From contig NZ_CP154261.1 in the NCBI RefSeq assembly GCF_039511225.1, positions 2,170,001 to 2,234,000 on the forward strand: 64,000 nt of DNA, read 5' to 3'. The position numbers were made by a program, and so were the translations under genes. The notes beneath the pieces are model-generated. The model made no database searches and was not told the DNA's origin. It saw only the letters and a list, made by a program, of their open reading frames with translations. This document shows positions 37,895 to 45,319 of this stretch, one piece after another. This stretch comes from Sphingobacterium multivorum (GTDB taxonomy: Bacteria; Bacteroidota; Bacteroidia; Sphingobacteriales; Sphingobacteriaceae). Positions within the stretch are counted from its first letter, which is position 1; the number at the start of each line of letters is the position of its first letter.

Positions 37895-39440
37895 TGTCAT
37901 TATTTTTGCCGTATATATTATTGGTATAGTGGTATTGGGCTTATATGCTTCGAAAAAAAACTCCGCTTCGAAGCGGGACTATTTTCTTGCAGGCGATAAG
38001 CTGCCCTGGTGGATGATCGGGGGTAGTATCATCGCAGCAAATATCAGCAGTCATCATCTCGTTGGCGCTATGGGCGCCGCTTATAGTCGTGGTTTTGTAG
38101 CCATTACCCTGGAGTGGGGCGCGATTCTAATCGGTTTTAATGCATTATTGTGGATATTTCTCCCTTTTTATATCCGCAACGGTTTCTATACGATACCTGA
38201 ATACCTCGAAAAAAGATACGGCAACGCTACCCGCGTGTTGTACGCTATTTTGATCTTGTTTACTTATGTGTTTGTGGAGATTGGGGCAGTTCTTTATTTG
38301 GGCGGTCTGTCGCTGCACGCTTTATTCGGCATTCCTATTTTATACAGCATTTTTGGAATGGCAATTCTGACCGGTTTATATACCGTATTAGGTGGGCTAA
38401 AAGCGGTGATATGGACAGAGATGGTGCAGCTTGTCATTTTGGTGTTGGGGGGAATTGTACTAACTTTTGCCACCATTGATGCTGCAGGGGGATTTCAGTC
38501 GGTCATAGACTCATCCAAAGATTGGAAAATGTTTTATCCTGCTTCTGATCCTGATTTTCCCTGGACCATGTACTTAGGCGGATTGTTGTGTATCAGTGTG
38601 TTTTATTGTGCGACAAACCAGTTTATTGTGCAGCGCGTATTAGCGGCAAAAAATGAATGGCATGGGCGTATGGGGGTTATCTTTGGTGACTATCTTAAAT
38701 TTTTGGTTCCATTGATTATTACTATTCCGGCATTGGTGGCTCCAAAATTCCTGCCGCATCTCGATCAGCCCGATTTGCTGTTTGCAACACTCGTGGAAAC
38801 CTTATTGCCCAAAGGTCTGGTAGGGTTGGTGATGGCCGGATTAATTTCGGCGATCATGTCCCACATTTCAGGAGCGATCAACTCCTGTACAACAATTCTG
38901 ACCGTGGATATCTATAGCCAGTATATTAATAAAAATGCAAGCGACTACGAAGCGGTCCGTTTTGGTAAGCGCGCCGGAGTTGCTATTATCGTACTCGGGA
39001 TCATGAGTGCGGTTGTACTGATCAGTTATTCGGATAAGCCGGTTTTCCTTTATTTGATGAATCTGTATGGTCTTTTCACACCAGGCATTGCAACCATGTT
39101 TTTAATGGGGGTATTTTGGAAAAGAACCACATCGCAGGGTGCCTTGACCGCCGGTTTATTGACAATTCCCCTTTCTTTACTTTTGGAATACACCTTACCT
39201 GAAATGCCGTTTTTTAATAGAACAGGCATTGTATTCTGGACTTGTATGCTTGCTTGTGCTGTGGTCAGTTTGTTGACACCAGCGGTCTCCGAAGCAAGAT
39301 TAAAAAATCTGGTGTTGGCGGGCGATTCTTTTCAGGTACCGGATCAGGATAAAGCCGCTTACCGTGGTTTTCGAAATCCGACCTTATGGTGGATTATTAT
39401 AACGGTGTTGGTGCTCTATTTTTATGTACGTTATTTTTAG
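37875..39440 (+). CDS. Sodium:solute symporter (SSS family)
   Basis: This 521-residue inner-membrane protein has about 14 helices. SSS signatures include DYFLAGDKLPWWMIGGSIIAANISSHHLVG at TM1-2, YTIPEYLEKRYG, and GGLKAVIWTEMVQ. It starts inside the ceramidase-fold gene (20-base overlap), indicating co-translation. It would import a monosaccharide, sugar acid or unsaturated uronate with sodium, supplying the cytosolic catabolic enzymes on either side. The family's breadth prevents a substrate call. Confidence 0.93.
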   Translation: MKLDWIDVIIFAVYIIGIVVLGLYASKKNSASKRDYFLAGDKLPWWMIGGSIIAANISSHHLVGAMGAAYSRGFVAITLEWGAILIGFNALLWIFLPFYIRNGFYTIPEYLEKRYGNATRVLYAILILFTYVFVEIGAVLYLGGLSLHALFGIPILYSIFGMAILTGLYTVLGGLKAVIWTEMVQLVILVLGGIVLTFATIDAAGGFQSVIDSSKDWKMFYPASDPDFPWTMYLGGLLCISVFYCATNQFIVQRVLAAKNEWHGRMGVIFGDYLKFLVPLIITIPALVAPKFLPHLDQPDLLFATLVETLLPKGLVGLVMAGLISAIMSHISGAINSCTTILTVDIYSQYINKNASDYEAVRFGKRAGVAIIVLGIMSAVVLISYSDKPVFLYLMNLYGLFTPGIATMFLMGVFWKRTTSQGALTAGLLTIPLSLLLEYTLPEMPFFNRTGIVFWTCMLACAVVSLLTPAVSEARLKNLVLAGDSFQVPDQDKAAYRGFRNPTLWWIIITVLVLYFYVRYF

Positions 39441-39480
39441 CTTAACTTGCTGACCTGTTATACTCTTAAAACTTATCCAC

Positions 39481-40692
39481 ATGATCGACCCAATATTGAA
39501 AGAATTAAATGCCAAGATAGCGACTGTTTTTCCAAAAATCGTTGCAATGCGCCGACATATCCATCAGCATCCTGAATTGTCTTTTCAAGAATACGAGACA
39601 AGTGCCTATATTCAGCAACAACTTCGCGAACTGGGTATACCATTCGAGCTTGTCGCTCAGACAGGTGTTGTGGCTGTACTGACCGGACAAAAATCGGCGA
39701 GCGATGATATTGTGGTATTACGGGCTGATATTGATGCTTTGCCGATACATGAGCAAAATGATGTGGACTATAAATCGAGGAATAGCGGTGTCATGCATGC
39801 TTGTGGCCATGATTTTCATACGGCTAATCTCTTGGGGGCGGCGTCCCTATTAAATGATTATAAAACGGAGTTTTCTGGTAAAATTATACTGTTATTTCAG
39901 CCTGCCGAGGAAAAGATTCCGGGCGGAGCGATTCAGGTTTTGGAATCCGGGATTCTGGAATCTTTTGATGGAACGATTAAAGCCGTGCTGGGTTTACATG
40001 TAAGTCCCCGTGTTTCTGTAGGAAAAGTCGGTTTACGTTCGGGACGATTTATGGCCTCGAGCGACGAGTTCTATTTCACCATTAAGGGACGTGGTGGCCA
40101 TGCTGCTGAGCCACATCGGGCTGTTGATCCCATTATGATCGGCGCGCAGTTACTCACCACCTTACAGCAAGTTGTCAGCCGGAAAGCCAACCCTGATGTA
40201 CCGTCTGTATTGACCTTTGGTCGTTTCATTGGGGATGGTGCTGCCAATGTTATTCCCGAGGAAGTTAAATTAGCCGGAACATTTCGTACCATGGATGAGG
40301 TATGGCGCAAGGAGGCGCTGGAAATGGTTGCTGAAATAGCGGCAACGCTTCCCGTATCGCTGGGTGCAAAGGTGGAAGTTGAAGTACGGCATGGTTACCC
40401 CGCACTTTATAACGATCCCGCATTAACGCAAAAAGTCAAAACAATTATTGCGGAAACGATGGGGAATAGTGTGCCACAAGATCTCGAAATCTGGATGGCA
40501 GCCGAGGATTTTGCCTATTATTCTTATCGTTATCCGGCATTGTTCATGTTGATTGGGACAAATAACGACGATTCCACCACGCAATATGGCCTTCACAATC
40601 CACAGTTCAATCTGGATGAAAAGGCTTTCGAAACATCCATGGCTGTTTTGGTCAATGCAGCTATTTCTCTTTTGAATGAATCAAATGAATAG
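39481..40692 (+). CDS. M20 family metallo-amidohydrolase
   Basis: This 403-residue cytosolic enzyme of the hippurate hydrolase/N-acyl-amino-acid amidohydrolase group begins with MRRHIHQHPELSFQEYET. Metal-binding blocks are MHACGHDFHTA, QPAEEKIPGG and GLHVSP; the dimerisation-domain histidine is in GRGGHAAEPHRAVDPI. It removes an acyl group from an N-acyl amine or amino acid. Its presence next to an aminotransferase suggests that the glycan or its breakdown product carries an amide or N-acyl group. It starts 40 bases after the symporter and overlaps the next gene by 17. Confidence 0.93.
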   Translation: MIDPILKELNAKIATVFPKIVAMRRHIHQHPELSFQEYETSAYIQQQLRELGIPFELVAQTGVVAVLTGQKSASDDIVVLRADIDALPIHEQNDVDYKSRNSGVMHACGHDFHTANLLGAASLLNDYKTEFSGKIILLFQPAEEKIPGGAIQVLESGILESFDGTIKAVLGLHVSPRVSVGKVGLRSGRFMASSDEFYFTIKGRGGHAAEPHRAVDPIMIGAQLLTTLQQVVSRKANPDVPSVLTFGRFIGDGAANVIPEEVKLAGTFRTMDEVWRKEALEMVAEIAATLPVSLGAKVEVEVRHGYPALYNDPALTQKVKTIIAETMGNSVPQDLEIWMAAEDFAYYSYRYPALFMLIGTNNDDSTTQYGLHNPQFNLDEKAFETSMAVLVNAAISLLNESNE

Positions 40693-41656
40693 AAAGAAAT
40701 TCTTGATGTCCTCTTTTGCATTTGGACTATCCTATGCCCTTCATGCGAATAACAAGCTGTTCTCGAAGCAAGAGAACGTAAAAAAAATAGGGATCATTGG
40801 ACTGGATATTACGCACGCTATTGCTTTTACAAGAGCGGTTAATACGGCTGCCAGCAATCATCCCTATGGAAAATTCAGGGTTATTGCGGCTTACCCCTAT
40901 GGAAGCAAAACAATCCCTTTAAGTATCGAGCGTATTCCGAAAATTACAGCGGAAGTGCAACAGCTCGGGGTTTCGATCGTATCAAGTATTGCCGAACTAT
41001 TGAAGAAAGTAGATTATGTACTTTTGGAGACAAATGATGGAAATCTTCATTTGGAACAGGCACTTCAAGTGATTAAAGCAAAGAAACCTTTATTTATTGA
41101 CAAACCAATAGCGAATTCCTATGCGGACGCTTTCAAAATTTTTGAAGCTGCAAGAAAGTATGGTTGCCCTATTTTTTCGTCAAGCTCCTTGCGTTATATT
41201 ACCGGTCTTCAGGAATTGGATAGGACTAAGGTAATCGGAGCAGATGTCTATTGTCCGGCAGTAACGGAACCTTCACATAAGGATCTGTATTGGTATGGCA
41301 TCCATGGGGTCGAAATGTTATTTGCATTGATGGGACCGGGATGCCGCTCGGTAAAGACTATTCAGGAACAGGGAACTTCGTTTTATGTTGGGGAGTGGGC
41401 GGATGGAAGAATTGCCTCACTTCGGGGCATTCGTGAAGGGAAGGATGATTTTGGTGGAACAGTTTTTTTGAAAGATCAGATTGTCCATTTGGGGCAATTT
41501 ATGGGATACGGCCCCTTGTTGGATAAGATCCTTCCATTTTTCGAAACGGGTGTAAGTCCGGTTGACGAAAAGGAAACCTTGGCAATATGCGCATTTATAG
41601 ACGCCGCCGAAGAAAGTAAATTAAACGGCGGCAAGACGGTTCTGCTTCAAAAATAA
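40676..41656 (+). CDS. Gfo/Idh/MocA-like oxidoreductase with N-terminal export-like signal
   Basis: This 326-residue protein has an N-terminal hydrophobic segment after NRKKFLMSSFAFGLSYAL that resembles the Tat or Sec signals of periplasmic Gfo/Idh proteins, but it has RK rather than RR. KKIGIIGLDITHAIAFTRAVN is the Rossmann start (GLD in place of GxG), and DKPIANSYADAFKIF is the EKP-like motif. Later parts are short and diverged, so catalytic ability is uncertain. It is the last gene of the catabolic operon, overlapping the M20 gene by 17 bases; a second Met at 40685 is an equally possible start. Confidence 0.82.
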   Translation: MNQMNRKKFLMSSFAFGLSYALHANNKLFSKQENVKKIGIIGLDITHAIAFTRAVNTAASNHPYGKFRVIAAYPYGSKTIPLSIERIPKITAEVQQLGVSIVSSIAELLKKVDYVLLETNDGNLHLEQALQVIKAKKPLFIDKPIANSYADAFKIFEAARKYGCPIFSSSSLRYITGLQELDRTKVIGADVYCPAVTEPSHKDLYWYGIHGVEMLFALMGPGCRSVKTIQEQGTSFYVGEWADGRIASLRGIREGKDDFGGTVFLKDQIVHLGQFMGYGPLLDKILPFFETGVSPVDEKETLAICAFIDAAEESKLNGGKTVLLQK

Positions 41657-41674
41657 AAAACTGTGTAGGTATGC

Positions 41675-42352
41675 TTAATACGTATTCACAACCGTGATCA
41701 ACAACGGACTATTAAAAATTGAGGCCGGTGATATGACCGTTTCATTCAGCGGGACGCTGTTACCGTAACGCTCTTTCAATTTAGCTTTTACTTCAGGGCT
41801 GTTTAAGTCAAAATCTTTCAGCTTTTCCAGCTTCCCAACTTCGATGCCTGCTCCACGTTGGTATATTTTCCAGATCAATTCTGAGCAATATATTTTATCG
41901 TCCGACCATTCGAATGTAGCATCATAGTTTTTTCCGAGAAAATCTTTGCCGATCGCTCTCATTTTGGCCAGCGTCGAATTGGTCAGTACCTGATCTGCAT
42001 TTTTGAGGCGCTTGACCGCGTAATGCTGCTTTTCCCCTCGCGCAATCCAGTGTTCTAACTTAGTTACAGTTACGGGCTGTACGGCTTCCAGTACATAAGG
42101 TTTACTGTTCTCATAAAAAATAATCCCACAATGGGAATACGGAGAACGCGTTGCTAATTGGATCGCTTTACATTGCGGTGAAATGGAAGACTGAAAGATC
42201 ATATCACCATCTTTGAGTGGGGGCAATTTTGCATTATCTTTTGCGTGTTTGGGGGCCACTTTTTTTGGTTGAGCATGTATTGGCTCAGCAAAGATCAGTG
42301 TGACTAACATCAAGCTAATCAGCGATAGCAGGTATATAAGTGTCTTTTTCAT
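41675..42352 (-). CDS. YiiX-type permuted NlpC/P60 cysteine hydrolase, secreted
   Basis: This 225-residue protein has a signal peptide (ends near EPIHAQ) and the circularly permuted papain-like fold of the YiiX/YebB group: LKDGDMIFQSS at the start, the catalytic His in RSPYSHCGII, and the Cys in KIYCSELIWK, in His-before-Cys order as expected of this group. Substrates may be peptidoglycan peptides or lipid esters. It is the third gene of a minus-strand operon, 15 bases behind an unknown exported protein. Confidence 0.85.
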   Translation of the reverse strand: MKKTLIYLLSLISLMLVTLIFAEPIHAQPKKVAPKHAKDNAKLPPLKDGDMIFQSSISPQCKAIQLATRSPYSHCGIIFYENSKPYVLEAVQPVTVTKLEHWIARGEKQHYAVKRLKNADQVLTNSTLAKMRAIGKDFLGKNYDATFEWSDDKIYCSELIWKIYQRGAGIEVGKLEKLKDFDLNSPEVKAKLKERYGNSVPLNETVISPASIFNSPLLITVVNTY

Positions 42353-42367
42353 TGTTTTATTGATGAT

Positions 42368-43324
42368 TTATTGAAATAGTTTCATGATTTTCTTTGACTT
42401 GGTCCTTTCGGCAAGTTGAAAAGCAGATAATACGTCGGATTCATATTGGTATACTTTCTCCGTGTTTGCACCGTTCTGCAAAAGATAATCTACGATTATT
42501 TTGTTTTTTATTAAGATAGCTTTTCCAAGTAATGTGCATTGTGTAAAGCTATAATCAGCTTTAATTTCATCAATACCCAGTCGGTTCAGGCTATTTAAAG
42601 AAGTTTTACGGATAAAATCCATGTCGTTTTTTTCTATTGCCATCTTCAGGATTTCGAAATCATTGAATTGTCTGTTTTTAGCTAGAAATAAATGGTAAAA
42701 CTGTTTGGCGATAGCGTACTGTCCCTTTTCTAAAATCCGATGAATGGCATTGCTGCTAAATTCCTCTACTGTGGAAAATCCATGCAGCTGACTAAAAAAT
42801 AAAAGTATATTTTCAAAAGGGAGCTTGGCTATCTCCAGTTGCATGAGGCCGCTCAAATCGTTCGTGTCGAATAAGTTCTCCATGTGTCTGAGGCTGTCCA
42901 AAGCGATGAATTGAAATTCGGGTCGATAGTCCCCGAGCAGATTGGAGGATTTGGCTATTACAAAGGTGTTGTCAATAATCTTATAGCTGATAGAGATAGC
43001 CGGTTCGGCATAGTTGATTATTGTTATTGTGCTGTCTGAAAGTTCATAATGTTTTGAACGAAGATGCTCCGCCGTTGCGGTGGGAAAAAGCCTGTTGAGA
43101 TCGACCTGTATGGCGTATATGCCCATTCTGTCTACAGGCAAATTATAACAAAGCGTCCCTTGGTCCGTGATGTAAGAGGGTAGTCTGTTTCCTGTCTGCT
43201 GCTGTGCCTGAAAAACGATCTTGTTTTGGTAGGCAAACAACGATGTTGCAAGACCGGCTAATAGGTAAAGAAGGCAAAGACCTGATTTTACCCCTAAGCG
43301 ATCCATCGGATAAAATGATAACAT
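42368..43324 (-). CDS. Exported protein of unknown function with ankyrin-like C-terminus
   Basis: This 318-residue protein has an N-terminal signal-like helix (SGLCLLYLLAGLATSLFAYQ). The middle (about 40-190) is a beta-rich domain I do not recognise. The C-terminal third has helix pairs resembling weak ankyrin repeats (AIEKNDMDFIRKT; LLGKAILIKNKIIVDYLLQNGANTEK). Ankyrin repeats bind other proteins, so it may partner the downstream cysteine hydrolase. A gap of 2 bases separates it from the upstream gene. No enzyme motif is seen. Confidence 0.7.
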   Translation of the reverse strand: MLSFYPMDRLGVKSGLCLLYLLAGLATSLFAYQNKIVFQAQQQTGNRLPSYITDQGTLCYNLPVDRMGIYAIQVDLNRLFPTATAEHLRSKHYELSDSTITIINYAEPAISISYKIIDNTFVIAKSSNLLGDYRPEFQFIALDSLRHMENLFDTNDLSGLMQLEIAKLPFENILLFFSQLHGFSTVEEFSSNAIHRILEKGQYAIAKQFYHLFLAKNRQFNDFEILKMAIEKNDMDFIRKTSLNSLNRLGIDEIKADYSFTQCTLLGKAILIKNKIIVDYLLQNGANTEKVYQYESDVLSAFQLAERTKSKKIMKLFQ

Positions 43325-43326
43325 GA

Positions 43327-43818
43327 CTAATCCTGGTATAATTCTAAAAACTGATTGATCTGATTGGTTAACCCAAACGATTCGGTTTCCAATAAATTGA
43401 TCTCAGCTTGTATCTCCATTGTAGTCGGCGACAAGGTAAGTTTTCGATAGACCTGAATATCTAGTTCCAAAACGGCTAATTGTAATGCGAGAAGCTGTTT
43501 TCCTTCTGTTGTATGGAGTTGAAGTTCATTAAATGCATGTTTTAATCGTTCCAATTCAGCGATTGATTTTTGGATGTCATTTTCATCGGCCTTGCCAAAG
43601 TTTGGATAGGCTTCTCCCAACGTGCGAAAAGCATCGAGGTATTCTTCCTCGGACATTTCATAAATATTCGAATAGAGCATATTATACGCATCAATGGCGT
43701 CATAGGTTTCCGAATCCATTAAGTCTTCACGATAGTCCTCGACCAACTGTTTGATGTCTTGAGATTCAATCTGTAAGATTGACTCAATATCCTGTTTGAT
43801 AAGATTGGCTATTTCCAT
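43327..43818 (-). CDS. Hypothetical acidic helical protein
   Basis: This 163-residue, strongly acidic protein is predicted cytosolic, with no signal peptide. Almost all of it reads as amphipathic helix rich in Glu, Leu and Gln (for instance LVEDYREDLMDSETYDAI and ELERLKHAFNELQLH), perhaps a coiled coil or helical bundle. I recognise no family. It is the first gene of a three-gene unit with the ankyrin-like and YiiX-type genes, which suggests a shared function, possibly as regulator or cytosolic partner. Confidence 0.65.
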   Translation of the reverse strand: MEIANLIKQDIESILQIESQDIKQLVEDYREDLMDSETYDAIDAYNMLYSNIYEMSEEEYLDAFRTLGEAYPNFGKADENDIQKSIAELERLKHAFNELQLHTTEGKQLLALQLAVLELDIQVYRKLTLSPTTMEIQAEINLLETESFGLTNQINQFLELYQD

Positions 43819-44142
43819 GCTTTATGCTTAAAGTAATCTAAAGTCCCTCGCCGGCTCACAAATTTGCTGACAAAGAATTTCGCGACTTTGGTATAGACAA
43901 AGATCTTGTTTTATCGCAAAATTTCAATCCCTATAATCAGCTAATTTTTATTAAAACTGTCCCGCAGCAGTTTTTTATCACCTGAACATCTCCTATAGGG
44001 CGTGTGGCGTCCATATTTCCATCGCATTTTTCTGTCTTGTCGCACGTATTTTTCTTTCTGCCCGTCAATCAAACGGAGAGCGGAATGCCGTGTAGCCAAA
44101 CGGGGATGAGCGAGCTATCAAATTCTACCTTTTAACATTGTT

Positions 44143-44197
44143 TGTTCAGTGCTTGTTCAGTGATCGTTCAGTGCTTGTTCAGTGATGACTCAGTGCG
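44143..44197. repeat. Five tandem 11-bp repeats, TGTTCAGTGMT
   Basis: Five units in line: TGTTCAGTGCT, TGTTCAGTGAT, CGTTCAGTGCT, TGTTCAGTGAT, GACTCAGTGCG. The 11-bp period is close to one DNA turn, so all units would face one side of the helix. It lies in the 690-base gap between the YiiX operon and the NAD operon; bases 43819-44142 of that gap show nothing I can name. Confidence 0.7.
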
Positions 44198-44410
44198 GAC
44201 TGTATAATTAATGACTGATCACTGTCTAAATAGTGTTTAAAAATTGTTATGAGATACGACTTGGTATACGTATGTGTCGGTTTAACATCGGTTAATCAGA
44301 AATCAGATTTAGGACCAATAGTTAGAAATGGGCGATGAATTTTAAGTAAACTAATCTTACTTAAATTATTCTATTGATTGTTAGTATTTTATGGTGTTTT
44401 TTTGATTTTA

Positions 44411-44427
44411 TGAGTAAAAAGTACTCA
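44411..44427. promoter_or_regulatory. Predicted NrtR operator 1, TGAGTA-N5-TACTCA
   Basis: A perfect 6+6 dyad just upstream of the -33 element of the NAD operon promoter. It is 55 bases (five turns of 11) from the second copy. The regulator candidate is the Nudix-type protein encoded last in the operon. Confidence 0.75.
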
Positions 44428-44433
44428 ATATAT

Positions 44434-44464
44434 TTTGCACGCTTAAATTTAATCTTCATATTTG
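44434..44464 (+). promoter_or_regulatory. Promoter of the NAD salvage operon
   Basis: TTTG (44434-44437), 19 bases, then CATATTTG (44457-44464), one mismatch to TAnnTTTG. It is flanked by the two dyads, and the start near 44470 falls inside operator 2, a layout suited to repression. Confidence 0.6.
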
Positions 44465-44465
44465 T

Positions 44466-44482
44466 TGAGTAAAAAATACTCA
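44466..44482. promoter_or_regulatory. Predicted NrtR operator 2, TGAGTA-N5-TACTCA
   Basis: The same dyad as operator 1 with spacer AAAAA, extended by one more pair (TTGAGTA/TACTCAA). It overlaps the predicted transcription start, 24 bases upstream of the first start codon. Confidence 0.75.
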
Positions 44483-44506
44483 ATAGTATAACGTGAAATT
44501 AAAGCT

Positions 44507-45319
44507 ATGATCGTATTAAATAAGCAACAGGTAGTCACAGAGCAATTTCCAAATGGGGAAACAAAAGTGAAAGATTTTGATCAGTTGATCTTAAAAGACA
44601 ACCTTGTCGAATTTACCTATCAAGAAGATGGAGACTTAATCCGCTTGCTTTTTGTCAAGAAGCGGTTGGATGAAACCGAAGCTGAAACTTGTCGGTTATT
44701 GATCCGTTATATGCCCTATAGCCGTATGGATCGCAAAATAGAAGGTGATTTATTCACATTGAACTATGTGGCGGAGTTTATCAATAGTTTGCAATTTGAT
44801 CAGGTGTTTGTGGTCGAACCGCATTCCCACGTTACCCTGGAACTTTTAGTGAACAGTGTTGGGGTTTATCCGGCATTGGACTGGTTGCCACAGTTGATGG
44901 AAAAGCTTGATTTTTCGGACAATGATCGGATTGTTTTCCCGGATAAAGGAGCGGCGGCACGTTACATCAACAGCGGCTATGAAAATAGCTGTGTTTTTGA
45001 GAAAAAGCGGAATCCACAAACAGGCCGGATCGAAGGGATGGAACTTAAGGCTGGAGATATTCCGCTCGGCGCAAAATGTATTATTGTCGATGACCTCTGT
45101 TCTGCAGGTGGCACATTTCTTTGGGCCGGGAAAATATTGAAAGAAATGGGAGCCAGTGCAGTTTATCTTTTGGTCACACATTGTGAAGCCCGAATTTTTA
45201 AAGGGACCCTGCTGGATGATGATTCACCGATAACCAGCGTCTTTACCACCAATTCCATGATGGATACCGAGCACCCAAAAATAAATTACATCAACTTAAC
45301 GACTGAAAGTTATGTTTAA
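44507..45319 (+). CDS. PRPP synthetase-like protein (divergent ribose-phosphate pyrophosphokinase)
   Basis: This 270-residue protein has the PRPP synthetase fold but is shorter than housekeeping Prs (about 310). Motifs in order: PYSRMDRK in place of PYARQDRR (ATP loop), VVEPHSH (Mg/ATP histidine), FPDKGAAARY, and IIVDDLCSAGGT, the PRPP-binding loop. It should make PRPP from ribose 5-phosphate and ATP. It overlaps nadV by 8 bases, whose product uses PRPP, so it probably serves as a dedicated supplier for NAD salvage. Such Prs-NadV pairs also occur in phage genomes. It is first in the NrtR-controlled operon. Confidence 0.88.
   Translation: MIVLNKQQVVTEQFPNGETKVKDFDQLILKDNLVEFTYQEDGDLIRLLFVKKRLDETEAETCRLLIRYMPYSRMDRKIEGDLFTLNYVAEFINSLQFDQVFVVEPHSHVTLELLVNSVGVYPALDWLPQLMEKLDFSDNDRIVFPDKGAAARYINSGYENSCVFEKKRNPQTGRIEGMELKAGDIPLGAKCIIVDDLCSAGGTFLWAGKILKEMGASAVYLLVTHCEARIFKGTLLDDDSPITSVFTTNSMMDTEHPKINYINLTTESYV

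Noticed and set aside
40685..40740. Twin-arginine signal on the Gfo/Idh protein
   Set aside because: The motif is NRKKFL, with Arg-Lys rather than Arg-Arg, so a Tat call is not secure. I only note an export-like signal.
44143..44197. Tandem repeats as a CRISPR array
   Set aside because: Units are 11 bp with no spacers and no cas genes nearby.
44264..44269. GTATAC palindrome upstream of the NAD operon as another GntR operator
   Set aside because: The flanks (TTG on one side, GTA on the other) break the consensus, and the operon has its own NrtR dyads. A six-base palindrome is expected by chance several times per window.
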